DNA of 50,728 nucleotides from Planctomycetales bacterium (GTDB lineage Bacteria; Planctomycetota; JAKEIC01), in the NCBI GenBank assembly GCA_022614695.1, contig JAKEIC010000170.1:1-50728 (forward strand), given 5' to 3'. Every line of letters starts with the position of its first letter. Within the stretch, counting starts at the first letter, position 1. The translations under genes and the position numbers were made by a program. Positions 31,805 through 40,226 of this stretch are shown here, piece after piece. The notes below the pieces were generated by a model. That model had not been told where the DNA came from and did not search any database. It worked only from the letters and a program-made list of their open reading frames with translations.

Positions 31805-34093
31805 GTGCGCCGATCCCTCCTCCTGCTCGCCTGCGCGGGCTGCCTCTCGGTGCGCGGCGAGCCGGCGGCCGGGACCGCGGGGCGCTCCCCCCGGGGGAGC
31901 GGCACCGACCCGGGGGAGACGCGCGCCGCGCGTCTCCTCCAGATCGAGCGCCTCCAGCGGGGCGAGATCGCGCGGGTACTCGCCGAGGCCCGCGCCCGCG
32001 TGCGGGCCGAGCCGCGGTCCCCCGCGGCGCTCTACCTCCTCGGCCGCCTCCTGGGAGACCCGGACGAGCAGAGGCGACTCTTCCGGTCGGCGGCGGACCG
32101 GGACCCCTCCTTCGCGCTCGCCCGCTACGCGCTCGGGTTCGTGGACTTGCGGGCCCGCCGGCACGCGTCCGCCCGCGACCACCTCGCCGCGGCGCGGGAC
32201 CTCGCGGCCGAGGAGGACCGCGGCGACGTGCTCCAGCCCCTCGCGCAGGCCTGCGCGGCGGGCCGGGACTGGCGGGCCGCCGAGGAGGTCCTCCGGGAGG
32301 CCGAGGTGGCGCGGCCTGGGGACCCGGGACCGGGGCTGCTCCGCTCGCGGATCGCGGAGATGCGGGGCGAGCTGCCGGGCGCCCACGCCGCCGCGCGCGA
32401 GGCCCTCGACCGATCGAATGGAGCCGACCGCGCCGCCCGCCGGGTCCTCGACCTGCTGCACCGCCCGGGCGCGGGGGCCGAGGAGCGGGCCTCGGCGGAG
32501 ATCGTGGAGAAGATCGCGGACGGGGAGGGCCCCGGCCTCATGCGGCTGCGGGCCCTGCTCCTCGCCCGGCGCGGGGATCTCGGGGGCGCGCGGGCCGCCC
32601 TCGAGGCGGCGGTCCGCATGGGCGAGGACCCGGCGGCCGTCGCCTCGGAGCTCCGGCTCCTCCACGTCCGCCGCGGCGACCCGCGCGCGGCCCTCGCGGC
32701 CGAGGAGCCCTTCGCGCCGCGCGACCTGGTCTGCGCCCCGGAGAACGCCGTCCGCGGCCGCTACCTCGAGCTGCACGCCGCCGGGGAGGCGTGGGCGGCG
32801 GCCGGGCCCCTGGGCGCCGAGGACGGGGCGGCGAGGCTGCGATTCGCGCGCGCCGCCGCGCGGGCGGGGTGGCTCGACGAGGCGGAGGCGGCGCTCCCCG
32901 TCCTCGCGGGGGACGGGGCCGTCCGCGAGTCGGCCCTGGAGCTCGGCCGGCGGATCCAGGCCCACCGCCGCTTCGTCGCCTGGCTCTGCGACGAGTTCAC
33001 GGAGGGCTATATCTCCGCGGACCAGGGAGACGGGCCCGTGGACCTCGAATCGGCCCTCCGGCGGATCGGCGTCCAAAGCCTCGCCGTCCTGGGGCGGGAC
33101 CTCGCCACGGGCACCCGGATCGTCCGCTTCCCGCTCCTCGGCGAGGTCGTGGACCCCCGGCCGGGCCTCGCGGGACCGCTCTCCGCCTACTTCCTCGAGG
33201 AGTGGAACCACCACATCCTCCTCGGGCGCCGCGCGGGGAGGCCCCCCGAGGCGGTCCTCCTGCGGGTCGTCTCGCTCCGGCTCTCGGAGGAGAAGCGGCT
33301 CTGGGGACGTCCGCTCCGGTTGAGCGTGCTCCTCGGGGAGCAGGACGAGGACTTGCAACTGCGCTCCCAGAGGGAGCACGAGGGAGCCGAGGTGGCGGGG
33401 GCGGCGTTCGCCGACGGGTTCTACGTGGACCTGGGTTCGGTCCGCCGAGCGGAGTGGGAGGCGCGCGCGCTCCTGCGGCTCCCCGACGGGAGGCGCGCCG
33501 CGCTCCGCGGGCTCGAGGCGCCGCGCGCGGGGGACGCGGGGAGCGCGCTCGCCCTCCTCGACGACCGGGCCCTCCCGGCCGCGCTCCGGCTCCGCGCCTA
33601 CGAGGAGGAACAGCCGCTCGCCCGGGGGCCGCTCGCCGCGGGGCTCTCGCTCGCGGAGACCCTGGCGGTCGAGACGCACGAGATGGCCCACGTGGCCGAC
33701 GCGCGCGCCTTCCTCCCGCTCGGCTCGCACCCGCTCGACCTCCTCGCGCTCCTCGCGCGCTCGGGGCTGTCCCCCGCGGGCGTCGAGGTCTCCCTCGAGG
33801 AGCACGCGGCCTGGGCCTCGCTCGCGCACGCTCCGTCGCCCCACGCCGTGCTCGCCCACCTCGCCTCGTTCCTCCCCGAGCCCGAGAGCTCCCCGCCCCA
33901 CTCGGCAGCGTACGTCCGGGTCCTCCGAGACCTCGTCCTCCACCTCTACGACCGCGCCGAGGAGTACCCGGCCCTCGACCGCTCGCGGGTGATCCTCCAC
34001 CAGACGCCGCGCCTCTCCCCGGAGGAGCTGCGCCGCGCGGCGTGGGCCTGCGCGAGGGCGCGGGGATGGGCGCCGAGGGAGGTCCGTGACTAG
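31805..34093 (+). CDS. TPR lipoprotein-like protein with HExxH zincin motif
   Basis: Protein of 762 residues. The start MRRSLLLLACAGCLSV is a short signal with a lipobox-like end (LLAC). TPR-like helical repeats fill about 40-300, with a central region of unclear fold. Then comes a zinc-peptidase-like segment: ETHEMAHVADARAF (HExxH near 620-625), followed 40-50 residues later by VSLEEHAAWASLA, whose Glu could be the third metal ligand. I recognise no named family. GTG at 31805. Its end overlaps the next gene by 8 bases, and that gene has the same TPR-plus-HExxH layout. Confidence 0.78.
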   Translation: MRRSLLLLACAGCLSVRGEPAAGTAGRSPRGSGTDPGETRAARLLQIERLQRGEIARVLAEARARVRAEPRSPAALYLLGRLLGDPDEQRRLFRSAADRDPSFALARYALGFVDLRARRHASARDHLAAARDLAAEEDRGDVLQPLAQACAAGRDWRAAEEVLREAEVARPGDPGPGLLRSRIAEMRGELPGAHAAAREALDRSNGADRAARRVLDLLHRPGAGAEERASAEIVEKIADGEGPGLMRLRALLLARRGDLGGARAALEAAVRMGEDPAAVASELRLLHVRRGDPRAALAAEEPFAPRDLVCAPENAVRGRYLELHAAGEAWAAAGPLGAEDGAARLRFARAAARAGWLDEAEAALPVLAGDGAVRESALELGRRIQAHRRFVAWLCDEFTEGYISADQGDGPVDLESALRRIGVQSLAVLGRDLATGTRIVRFPLLGEVVDPRPGLAGPLSAYFLEEWNHHILLGRRAGRPPEAVLLRVVSLRLSEEKRLWGRPLRLSVLLGEQDEDLQLRSQREHEGAEVAGAAFADGFYVDLGSVRRAEWEARALLRLPDGRRAALRGLEAPRAGDAGSALALLDDRALPAALRLRAYEEEQPLARGPLAAGLSLAETLAVETHEMAHVADARAFLPLGSHPLDLLALLARSGLSPAGVEVSLEEHAAWASLAHAPSPHAVLAHLASFLPEPESSPPHSAAYVRVLRDLVLHLYDRAEEYPALDRSRVILHQTPRLSPEELRRAAWACARARGWAPREVRD

Positions 34094-35681
34094 GCCGCGC
34101 CTCCTCGTCTCCGGGGTCGTCCTCTCCGCGCTGGTCGCGCTCGCCGCCCCCGCGCGGGCGGAGGACGAGGACGCGCTCCGGGCCCGGGCCGCCGCGGCGC
34201 ACGCCCGGCACCGGATCGCCGCGCGGGACCCGGAGGGGGCCGGGCGGGCGCTGGTGGAGGCGCTCGAGCGGGACCCATCCGAGCCGCGCGTGTGGGTCGC
34301 CGCCGGGGACTTCTTCCGCGACCTGCGCGACCTCGCCCGCGCGGAGCGCTGCTATGCGCGGGCGCTGGAGACGGACCCGGGGCGGACGGACGCCCGCGCC
34401 GGCATCGCCGCGACCTGCGTGCTCGGCCGCGAGCCCGAGCGGGCCGCGCGCGAGGCGGCCGCGGCGCTTCGGGCGGACCCGGACGAGACTCTCGCGTCGC
34501 TCGCGCTGGCGCAGGCCCTCTCCGCGCTGGGGCGCGTCCCCGACGCCCGCGCCGTCGCGGAGGCCGGGCTCGCGCGATTCCCGACCGACCCCGACCTCTG
34601 GGCCCACCTCGGGTTCCTGAGGCACAAGTCCAAGGACCCGCGCGGGGCCGTCGCCGCCCTGCGGGCGGCGCTCCTCTGCGACCCCGAGCACCCCGACGCG
34701 AACCGGTCCCTCGCGAGCTACCTCGCCGCGCCGGCTCCGTCTGTCCTGGCGGCCCGGGCGCTCCGGGCCGCGGAGGAACGGCTCGACGCGGGGGATGCCG
34801 TCGGGGGGCTGATCCTCGCCCGGCGGGCCGCGGGAGAGGCGCCGGAGCGCGCGCGGCTCCTCGCCGCCGCGCGGGGGTCGGCCGGGGACGCGCCGGGGGC
34901 CGCCGCCGCCGCCCGGGAGGGGCTCGAGGCCTCGCCCGAGGACGCCGAGGATCCCCAGCTGCGCTTCCTCCTCGGGTGGGCCTCCCGCGAGAGGCTCGAG
35001 TCGGCGCGGGAGCGGGTCACCTCGCTCTGGACCGTGGACCGCGGACCGGGGACCGTGGACTCCCGGGCCGCGTCCGACTGGCCCGGCCTCGGCGCCGTCT
35101 TCCGGGACCTGCCCCGGCTCTCGCCGGACGACCGGGCCCTCCTCGCCGGGGCCCTCCGCCCGCTCCGCCGCCATTTCCCGGCGCTCGCCGAGGCCGGCGT
35201 CACGCACACGCTCCTCCCCCTCCACCGGCGGCTCACCGACCTCGCCCCGCTCCGGGCCTGGCGGGGGCGGCCGACATTCGACGGCCGCTGCTACGACGGG
35301 GTCCGCGGGGCGGGCGGGGCCCAGGCCGTCTCGGGCCTGGAGACGCTCGCCGAGGCCCGGCGGGGCGGCTTCCAGACGGTCGCGCACGAATTCGCGCACC
35401 AGGTCCACGCGTCGCTCCCCGCGGATCTCCGGGCGACGATAGACGCCCTCTACCGCGAGGCGGTCGCGGGGGGCCGGGCGCTCGACTACTACGCCCGCGA
35501 GAACGCCTTCGAGTACTTCGCCCAGGGCTACGAGGCGTTCGTCTCCGAGAGGAAGCGCCCGGGCGTCTCCGAGACCGCCCACCACGTCCGGACGGAGCTG
35601 GAGAGGCGGGACCCGGACCTCTACCGGCTCCTCCTGCGCCTCACCGAGCCGCCGGAGGCGAGTCCCGGGGAGGGACGGTAG
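34086..35681 (+). CDS. Exported TPR protein with ATLF-like zinc protease domain
   Basis: Protein of 531 residues. Signal peptide (PRLLVSGVVLSALVALAAPARAE), TPR-like units to about 300, then a zinc-protease domain: TVAHEFAHQVHASLP (HExxH) and ENAFEYFAQGYEAF, in which the first Glu of EYFAQG fits the third ligand. This spacing resembles the anthrax-lethal-factor-like (ATLF) gluzincins. A five-unit 7-bp tandem repeat (35029-35063) adds a short segment (WTVDRGPGTVDS) between the TPR and protease parts. GTG at 34086 overlaps the previous stop (34091-34093). Substrate unknown. Confidence 0.82.
   Translation: MTRPRLLVSGVVLSALVALAAPARAEDEDALRARAAAAHARHRIAARDPEGAGRALVEALERDPSEPRVWVAAGDFFRDLRDLARAERCYARALETDPGRTDARAGIAATCVLGREPERAAREAAAALRADPDETLASLALAQALSALGRVPDARAVAEAGLARFPTDPDLWAHLGFLRHKSKDPRGAVAALRAALLCDPEHPDANRSLASYLAAPAPSVLAARALRAAEERLDAGDAVGGLILARRAAGEAPERARLLAAARGSAGDAPGAAAAAREGLEASPEDAEDPQLRFLLGWASRERLESARERVTSLWTVDRGPGTVDSRAASDWPGLGAVFRDLPRLSPDDRALLAGALRPLRRHFPALAEAGVTHTLLPLHRRLTDLAPLRAWRGRPTFDGRCYDGVRGAGGAQAVSGLETLAEARRGGFQTVAHEFAHQVHASLPADLRATIDALYREAVAGGRALDYYARENAFEYFAQGYEAFVSERKRPGVSETAHHVRTELERRDPDLYRLLLRLTEPPEASPGEGR
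35029..35063. repeat. Five tandem 7-bp repeats inside a coding region
   Basis: Units GGACCGT, GGACCGC, GGACCGG, GGACCGT, GGACTCC. They are read in frame as WTVDRGPGTVD in the TPR-protease gene. The period and consensus are close to those of the spacer array at 8840-8867 (CCGTGAA). Confidence 0.8.
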
Positions 35682-35803
35682 TCGGCCCCGGGCCCCTCCG
35701 CGCTGTCCTCGGAGCATCCCCCGGGGTACAAATCTCCGACATCCGCTCCGAGGCCTCGCACGGGAGCACCGGCGGCACGTCCGTTGCCCCGGCAGACGTG
35801 AGC

Positions 35804-38194
35804 ATGGCGACGCCAGCCCCTCGGGCCCCCGGCCTTATCGGCCTCCTCTCGGGCGCCGTCGCGTCGGCGTTCCTCCTCGCGCCTCCGGGGTCCCGGCTCG
35901 GGGGACTCCTCCCGGCCGGGGAACTCGCCGAGACCCTGGCGGGGCTCGCGGCGGCGGCGGGGCTCGCCGCGGGGGTCGTCGGGACGCCCGGCGGGTCGCT
36001 GCTCCTTCCGGTGCTCATCGTCGGGGCGGTCCTCCCCGCGGCGGCCGCCGCGGCGGTGCTCGCGCCGGACCCGGCGCGAGCGGGGGCCGCGCTGCTCGCC
36101 GCTTCCGTCGCGGGGGTCCTCGCGGGCGCGGCGGCCGGCCGCCTCCGCGTCCGGGGGGGGCCCGAGGTCGGCCGGGCCTTCCTGCTCGCCGCCGCGGCGC
36201 TCCTCCTCGCGCCGCCGCTCCTCGACCTGGTCTGGAGGACCTGCGGCGAGACGGCGGGGCCGCTCCCGGGCTGGCTCTCGCCGATCGGGCCCGGGCCGGT
36301 TCGCGCCGAGGCGTCCCTCCCGCTCGGCCTCCTCGGGCTCGCGGGGCTCGCCGCCGCACGGACTCTCCCGCACGCGGCCCTCGCGGTCGCGCTCCTCGCG
36401 GCGGCCGGCGCCGCCCGCCCCGAGGCGCCCCCGCCCGACGCCGACGTGGCCCTCCGGATCCCCTGGGGGGACCTCTACCGCCCGGGACGGCTCCTGCCCG
36501 TCGAGGTGACCGTGCGGACCCGCTCGGCCGTGGCTGCGGAACTCCGGATCGAGGTCCGGGGAGGGACCCCGGTGGTCCTGCGCGCGGACATCCCCGCAGG
36601 CTCCTCGCGCCGGTACGTGGTGCCTGTCGTCGGCCATGGGGACTCGTCGGAGGTCCGGGCCCGCTGGGGCGGGGCCCCGGAGTCGGCGGCCCCCGGCGCG
36701 GAGGCGGCTCTCTCGCGGGGCCCGCGGGAGGCGCTCCGGGTGCTCGCCGTCGGCCCGCCCGCGGAGTCGGCCCGGGTCGCGGCCGCGCTCGGGCCGGCCC
36801 CGTCGCGCGTCGCGGCCGTCGCCGAGGAGGACCTGCCGTCGTTCGCGCCCCTCCTTGGCGCCGCGGACCTGGTCGTGATCGGCCTCGGCGCCCCCTCCCG
36901 GGAGGCGGCCTGGCCGAGCGGCGCCGCGGAGGCGCTCGGCGGCTGGGTCCGGGCGGGGGGACGGCTCGTCCTCGCCGACCCCGACCTCCTCCGCAGGCTC
37001 CCGGCCCTCGACGGCGCCCTCTTCGAGACCCGCGTCCCGAGCGAGGACTCCGGCCCGGGCGTGTTCGGCCTCCGCCCAGCGTTCTCGGCGAGGCTCCGCG
37101 AGCGCGGCCTCGGCCCCGGGGACGTCCTCGAGGCCTCGGGGGGCGTCCCCCTCGCGGTCCAGTTCTCGAGCGGCGCGGGGCGGGGGGCCCTCCTGTTCCG
37201 GGACCCGGAACCTCCGGCTCCCGGCGAGGAGGCGCCGCCGGACCCGAGGCCCGCGCTCCTCGGGCGCGCCTGGGAGGCGATCGCGCCGGGGACGGCCGTC
37301 GCGGGCGAAGGCGACACGCCGCCGACCCTGCGGCGCGAGCTGCTCCAGCTCTTCCCGGGACCGGCGCTCGGCCCGCGGACCGCCGCGGCGCTCGCGGGGC
37401 TCCTGCTCGCGCACGGGGCGGCGCTCCTCGCGCTCCGCCGGCGCCCCCGGACGGGCCTGGCGGCGTCTCTCCCCGCCGCCGCGGGAGCGGCACTCCTCGC
37501 GGGGGCGGCGGCCGGGGCCGTCGTCGAGGCGGCTCCGATCCTCCCCGGGGATCCGCGTGCCGGGGACGCGGCCGAGGTCCTCCTCCACGCGGCGGCGGGG
37601 CGGACGACACGGCCCTCGGTCGGGATCCCGCGCGACGGGGTGCCCCGGCGCCTCATCGCCCGGCTCTCCGAGGCGGACGCCCCGGCCGGGGAGACGGGGC
37701 TCTGGCGATCCGCCGAGCCGGCGACTCTCGAGTTCCCTCCCGTCGCACCCGGCGGCCGCGCCCTCGCGTCGCTCCTCGTCCCCGCGCCGCTGCTTCCCGG
37801 TCCCGGCGGCACCCGGGGGCCCCGGGCAGGGATCCGGGCGATCCTCGCCGGCGACTCGCTGGTGCTGGCGAACGCGACGGGGCTGGACCTCCCCGAGGTC
37901 CTCCTGGCGCGTCCCGGGGGCCTCGACCCCCTCGGTCCCCTCGCGGCCGGCGAGGTGAAGCGGGTCGCCCTCGCGCCGCGCCCCCGCGGTCCGCTCGCCG
38001 TCCTCGGCGAGGTCGAGGGCCGGCTCGGCCCCGAGCCCGCGCGGGCGCTCCGGATCGCCCACGAGCGGACCTCCGGGCCGGATCCCTCGCTCCTCGCCCT
38101 GGCGCCCGGGGCTCCCCTCCCGTCCCTTGCGGCGCGCGAGGGCGCCCTGCGGCTCCTCCCGCCGGTGCTGGTGGCCCGGGTCGAGGGCCGTTAG
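35804..38194 (+). CDS. Large membrane protein with GATase/DUF4350-like region
   Basis: Protein of 796 residues. N-terminal hydrophobic helices (LLSGAVASAFLLAPPGSRL, ... GLLGLAGLAAARTLPHAALA) are followed by a beta-rich extracytoplasmic domain (DVALRIPWGDLYRPGRLLPVEVTV). A Rossmann-like segment near 300-400 (LRVLAVGPPAESARVAAALG, ... ADLVVIGLGAPSRE, ... WVRAGGRLVLADPDLL) recalls amidotransferase-like domains without a visible catalytic Cys. A second membrane pair (about 525-575) and another beta-rich end follow. ATG at 35804; GTG at 35798 is an alternative. The stop overlaps the convergent FtsQ-like gene by 4 bases. I recognise no family with confidence. Confidence 0.72.
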   Translation: MATPAPRAPGLIGLLSGAVASAFLLAPPGSRLGGLLPAGELAETLAGLAAAAGLAAGVVGTPGGSLLLPVLIVGAVLPAAAAAAVLAPDPARAGAALLAASVAGVLAGAAAGRLRVRGGPEVGRAFLLAAAALLLAPPLLDLVWRTCGETAGPLPGWLSPIGPGPVRAEASLPLGLLGLAGLAAARTLPHAALAVALLAAAGAARPEAPPPDADVALRIPWGDLYRPGRLLPVEVTVRTRSAVAAELRIEVRGGTPVVLRADIPAGSSRRYVVPVVGHGDSSEVRARWGGAPESAAPGAEAALSRGPREALRVLAVGPPAESARVAAALGPAPSRVAAVAEEDLPSFAPLLGAADLVVIGLGAPSREAAWPSGAAEALGGWVRAGGRLVLADPDLLRRLPALDGALFETRVPSEDSGPGVFGLRPAFSARLRERGLGPGDVLEASGGVPLAVQFSSGAGRGALLFRDPEPPAPGEEAPPDPRPALLGRAWEAIAPGTAVAGEGDTPPTLRRELLQLFPGPALGPRTAAALAGLLLAHGAALLALRRRPRTGLAASLPAAAGAALLAGAAAGAVVEAAPILPGDPRAGDAAEVLLHAAAGRTTRPSVGIPRDGVPRRLIARLSEADAPAGETGLWRSAEPATLEFPPVAPGGRALASLLVPAPLLPGPGGTRGPRAGIRAILAGDSLVLANATGLDLPEVLLARPGGLDPLGPLAAGEVKRVALAPRPRGPLAVLGEVEGRLGPEPARALRIAHERTSGPDPSLLALAPGAPLPSLAAREGALRLLPPVLVARVEGR

Positions 38195-39093
38195 CGCCCG
38201 CGTCGCCGCAGGACCGGCTCGGAGGTCCAGACCTTCGCGCCCTCGATCTGGCGGAGGTCCGACTCGCGCTCGAGGAGCTCCGCCAAGTGGAGGAGCTTCG
38301 CCGGCTCGGAGACCTCCAGAGGCGCGGGCTCGAGGCGGCCCCACTCGATCGCGGCCCCGCCCTCGGAGGCGTGGAGAGTCGCCGAGAAGCCGCCCGCCAC
38401 CCTCCGGAGCCGGATCGTCTCGAGGCGCGGGACGACCGGCGGGCGCGATCCGAGGAGGACTCGGGCGAGGCGCGCGCCGGCGGCGATCTCCGGGGCGGCC
38501 CATCGGCGGCCGGGAGGCGGGGGCGAGCCCCGGGCCCCTTCGAGCCGGATCGGGCGGGGTCCGCCGGGCCCGGGCGCCGGGAGCACCCAGCCGTCGTCAT
38601 CGAGGACCGCCTCCCCCGCGCTCCCCGCGACGAAGAGGGCGGGGACGCGGAACTCCACCCGCGCGACCAGACCGTCCCGGGGATCGCGCGCGACCGAGAG
38701 GACCCGGTCCACCCAGGGCGACGCCGAGAGCGCCGCGCCCACTGCGGCCACGCGGCCCGGCCCGTAGAGCGGTCCGCTCGCGGCGCGCCGGGCCTCGAAG
38801 TCCCAGCCGGCGGGCACCCAGGGCGGCACCGGGCTCCCGACCGCCAGAGACCCCGCCGGCCCCAGGGCCTCCAGGGCGCCCTCGACCTCGGCGACGGAAG
38901 CGGCGCCGAGCCCGGCGAGGGCCAGGGCGGCCGCCGCCGCGACCGCGGGCCGCGCCCCGCGGATCCTCCAGCGGACAGAGGCGACCACGGCAGCCCCGGC
39001 GAGCGCCGCCGCGCTCCCCGCGAGCCCCGCCGCCGCGCGCACGAGCCTCGGGACTCCCCGGACCGCCTTCCGCGTGTCCCCTCGGCGGCTCAC
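38191..39093 (-). CDS. FtsQ/POTRA-like protein
   Basis: Protein of 300 residues. A short basic start and a hydrophobic segment (AAAGLAGSAAALAGAAVVASV) or the next one (AVAAAAALALAGLGAASVA) anchor it. A POTRA-like region then reads RVAAVGAALSASPWVDRVLSV, then RDPRDGLVARVEFRVPALFVA and VLDDDGWVLP, the pattern of FtsQ (short motif before a strand with an R/P-rich turn). FtsQ links septal peptidoglycan synthesis to division. The evidence is the pattern plus its place directly after ddl, the usual order in dcw clusters. GTG at 39091-39093 overlaps the ddl stop. Similarity is weak, so no symbol is given. Confidence 0.65.
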   Translation of the reverse strand: MSRRGDTRKAVRGVPRLVRAAAGLAGSAAALAGAAVVASVRWRIRGARPAVAAAAALALAGLGAASVAEVEGALEALGPAGSLAVGSPVPPWVPAGWDFEARRAASGPLYGPGRVAAVGAALSASPWVDRVLSVARDPRDGLVARVEFRVPALFVAGSAGEAVLDDDGWVLPAPGPGGPRPIRLEGARGSPPPPGRRWAAPEIAAGARLARVLLGSRPPVVPRLETIRLRRVAGGFSATLHASEGGAAIEWGRLEPAPLEVSEPAKLLHLAELLERESDLRQIEGAKVWTSEPVLRRRGR

Positions 39094-40124
39094 GCCGTCG
39101 CTCCCGCGGGCAGTCGCCGTGTCGCCGCCGTGCCTCGAGCGCGTCGAAGGGCGTCGTCGCGTCGCCGTGTCGAACAGGCCGACCGGCGCCCATCCCCGAT
39201 CGCCAGCGCCAGCAGCCGGACCCAGAGGTCCCCGAACGCGATCCCCGCGGCCGCGGCCGCCTGCGGGTAGAGGCTCGTGGGGGTCATTCCCGGGATCGTG
39301 TTCACCTCGAGGACCACGGGGGTCCCGTCGGGCGCGAGGATCACGTCGGTCCGGGCGTAGTGGCGGCAGCCGAGGGACTCGGCGGCCCGCACGCCGGCGT
39401 CCGCCGCCGCGCGCCGGAGCGCGTCCGGGAGGGGCGGGTCGGCCACCTCCACGGTCCCGGCCCCTGCCTCGTACTTCGCGCGGTACGAGAAGAAGCCGTC
39501 GCCGGGCGGCCGGATGAGCACGAGCGGGAGCGCCCGTCCCTCGAGCACCGCGACCGTCACCTCGGTCCCGGCCACGAACCGCTCCGCCAAGGCGTGGCCG
39601 CCGAAGCCCCAGGCGGCCTCGAGAGCCGCCCGAAGGTCCCCGGCCCGCCGCACGACGCTCACCCCGAGGGACGACCCCTCGGACCGGGGCTTCACGACGA
39701 GCGGGAGCCCGAGCGCCGCGAGGGCCGCGGCCGGCGTCGCCCCGGGAGCCAGAGGGACGGTGTCGGGGACCGCGAGCCCCGCCGCGCGGAACCGCGACCG
39801 GGAGGCGAGCTTGTCCATCGCGAGCCGGCTCGCCGCCGGTCCGGACCCCGTGTACGGGATCCCCCGCTCCTCGAGGAGCCTCTGGACGGTCCCGTCCTCG
39901 CCGAACCGGCCGTGCAGGGCGATCACCGCGGCGGCGGGGGAGGGGGGGAGGCCCTCGAGGTCCTCCCGATCCACGACGAACGGCTCGACGGCGATCCCGC
40001 GGGCCCGCAGCGCCTCGACGACCGCCCGCCCCGACCGCAGCGACACCTCCCGCTCCGACGAGACCCCGCCCATGAGGACCAGGGGCGGTCCGGACAGGCG
40101 TCGGGCGTCGAGTGCGGCGGCCAT
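39090..40124 (-). CDS. ddl: D-alanine--D-alanine ligase
   Basis: ATP-grasp ligase of 344 residues making D-Ala-D-Ala for peptidoglycan. Motifs: GGVSSEREVSLRSG, ALHGRFGEDGTVQRLLEERG, IPYTGSGPAASRLAMDK, VVKPRSEGSSLGVSVV, then VLEVNTIPGMTPTSLYPQAA. The last 30 residues (after ALAIGDGRR) are Arg/Ala-rich and encoded by a repeat-like segment (39113-39171), so the native end was probably near residue 310. ATG at 40122-40124. The FtsQ-like gene overlaps its stop. Confidence 0.95.
   Translation of the reverse strand: MAAALDARRLSGPPLVLMGGVSSEREVSLRSGRAVVEALRARGIAVEPFVVDREDLEGLPPSPAAAVIALHGRFGEDGTVQRLLEERGIPYTGSGPAASRLAMDKLASRSRFRAAGLAVPDTVPLAPGATPAAALAALGLPLVVKPRSEGSSLGVSVVRRAGDLRAALEAAWGFGGHALAERFVAGTEVTVAVLEGRALPLVLIRPPGDGFFSYRAKYEAGAGTVEVADPPLPDALRRAAADAGVRAAESLGCRHYARTDVILAPDGTPVVLEVNTIPGMTPTSLYPQAAAAAGIAFGDLWVRLLALAIGDGRRSACSTRRRDDALRRARGTAATRRLPAGATA
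39113..39171 (-). repeat. Repeat-like segment at the ddl 3' end
   Basis: GTCGCCGTGTC occurs at both ends (39113-39123 and 39161-39171). Between them is CCTCGAGCGCGTCGAAGGG (39133-39151), 15 of 19 bases like the unit at 7809-7827. It encodes the non-conserved Arg-rich tail of Ddl. Confidence 0.55.
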
Positions 40125-40226
40125 GCGGGCACGGTCCCCGGGAGGGACTCCCCCGGGAGGATTCGGCGCCGGGAGGCTCGCGCTTGACCGGATCCGGGGC
40201 CGGTCGTCCGCGCGGGCGCCGTCCGG

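Noticed and set aside
34292-35797. Very long plus-strand open frame continuous with the 35804 gene
   Set aside because: Its first 500 codons are Arg/Pro/Gly-rich out-of-frame reading of the TPR-protease gene; the real gene begins at the ATG at 35804.
38358-38600. Possible CRISPR or long tandem repeats in GC-rich stretches
   Set aside because: Only low-complexity codon bias; no regularly spaced repeats with unique spacers anywhere in the window.
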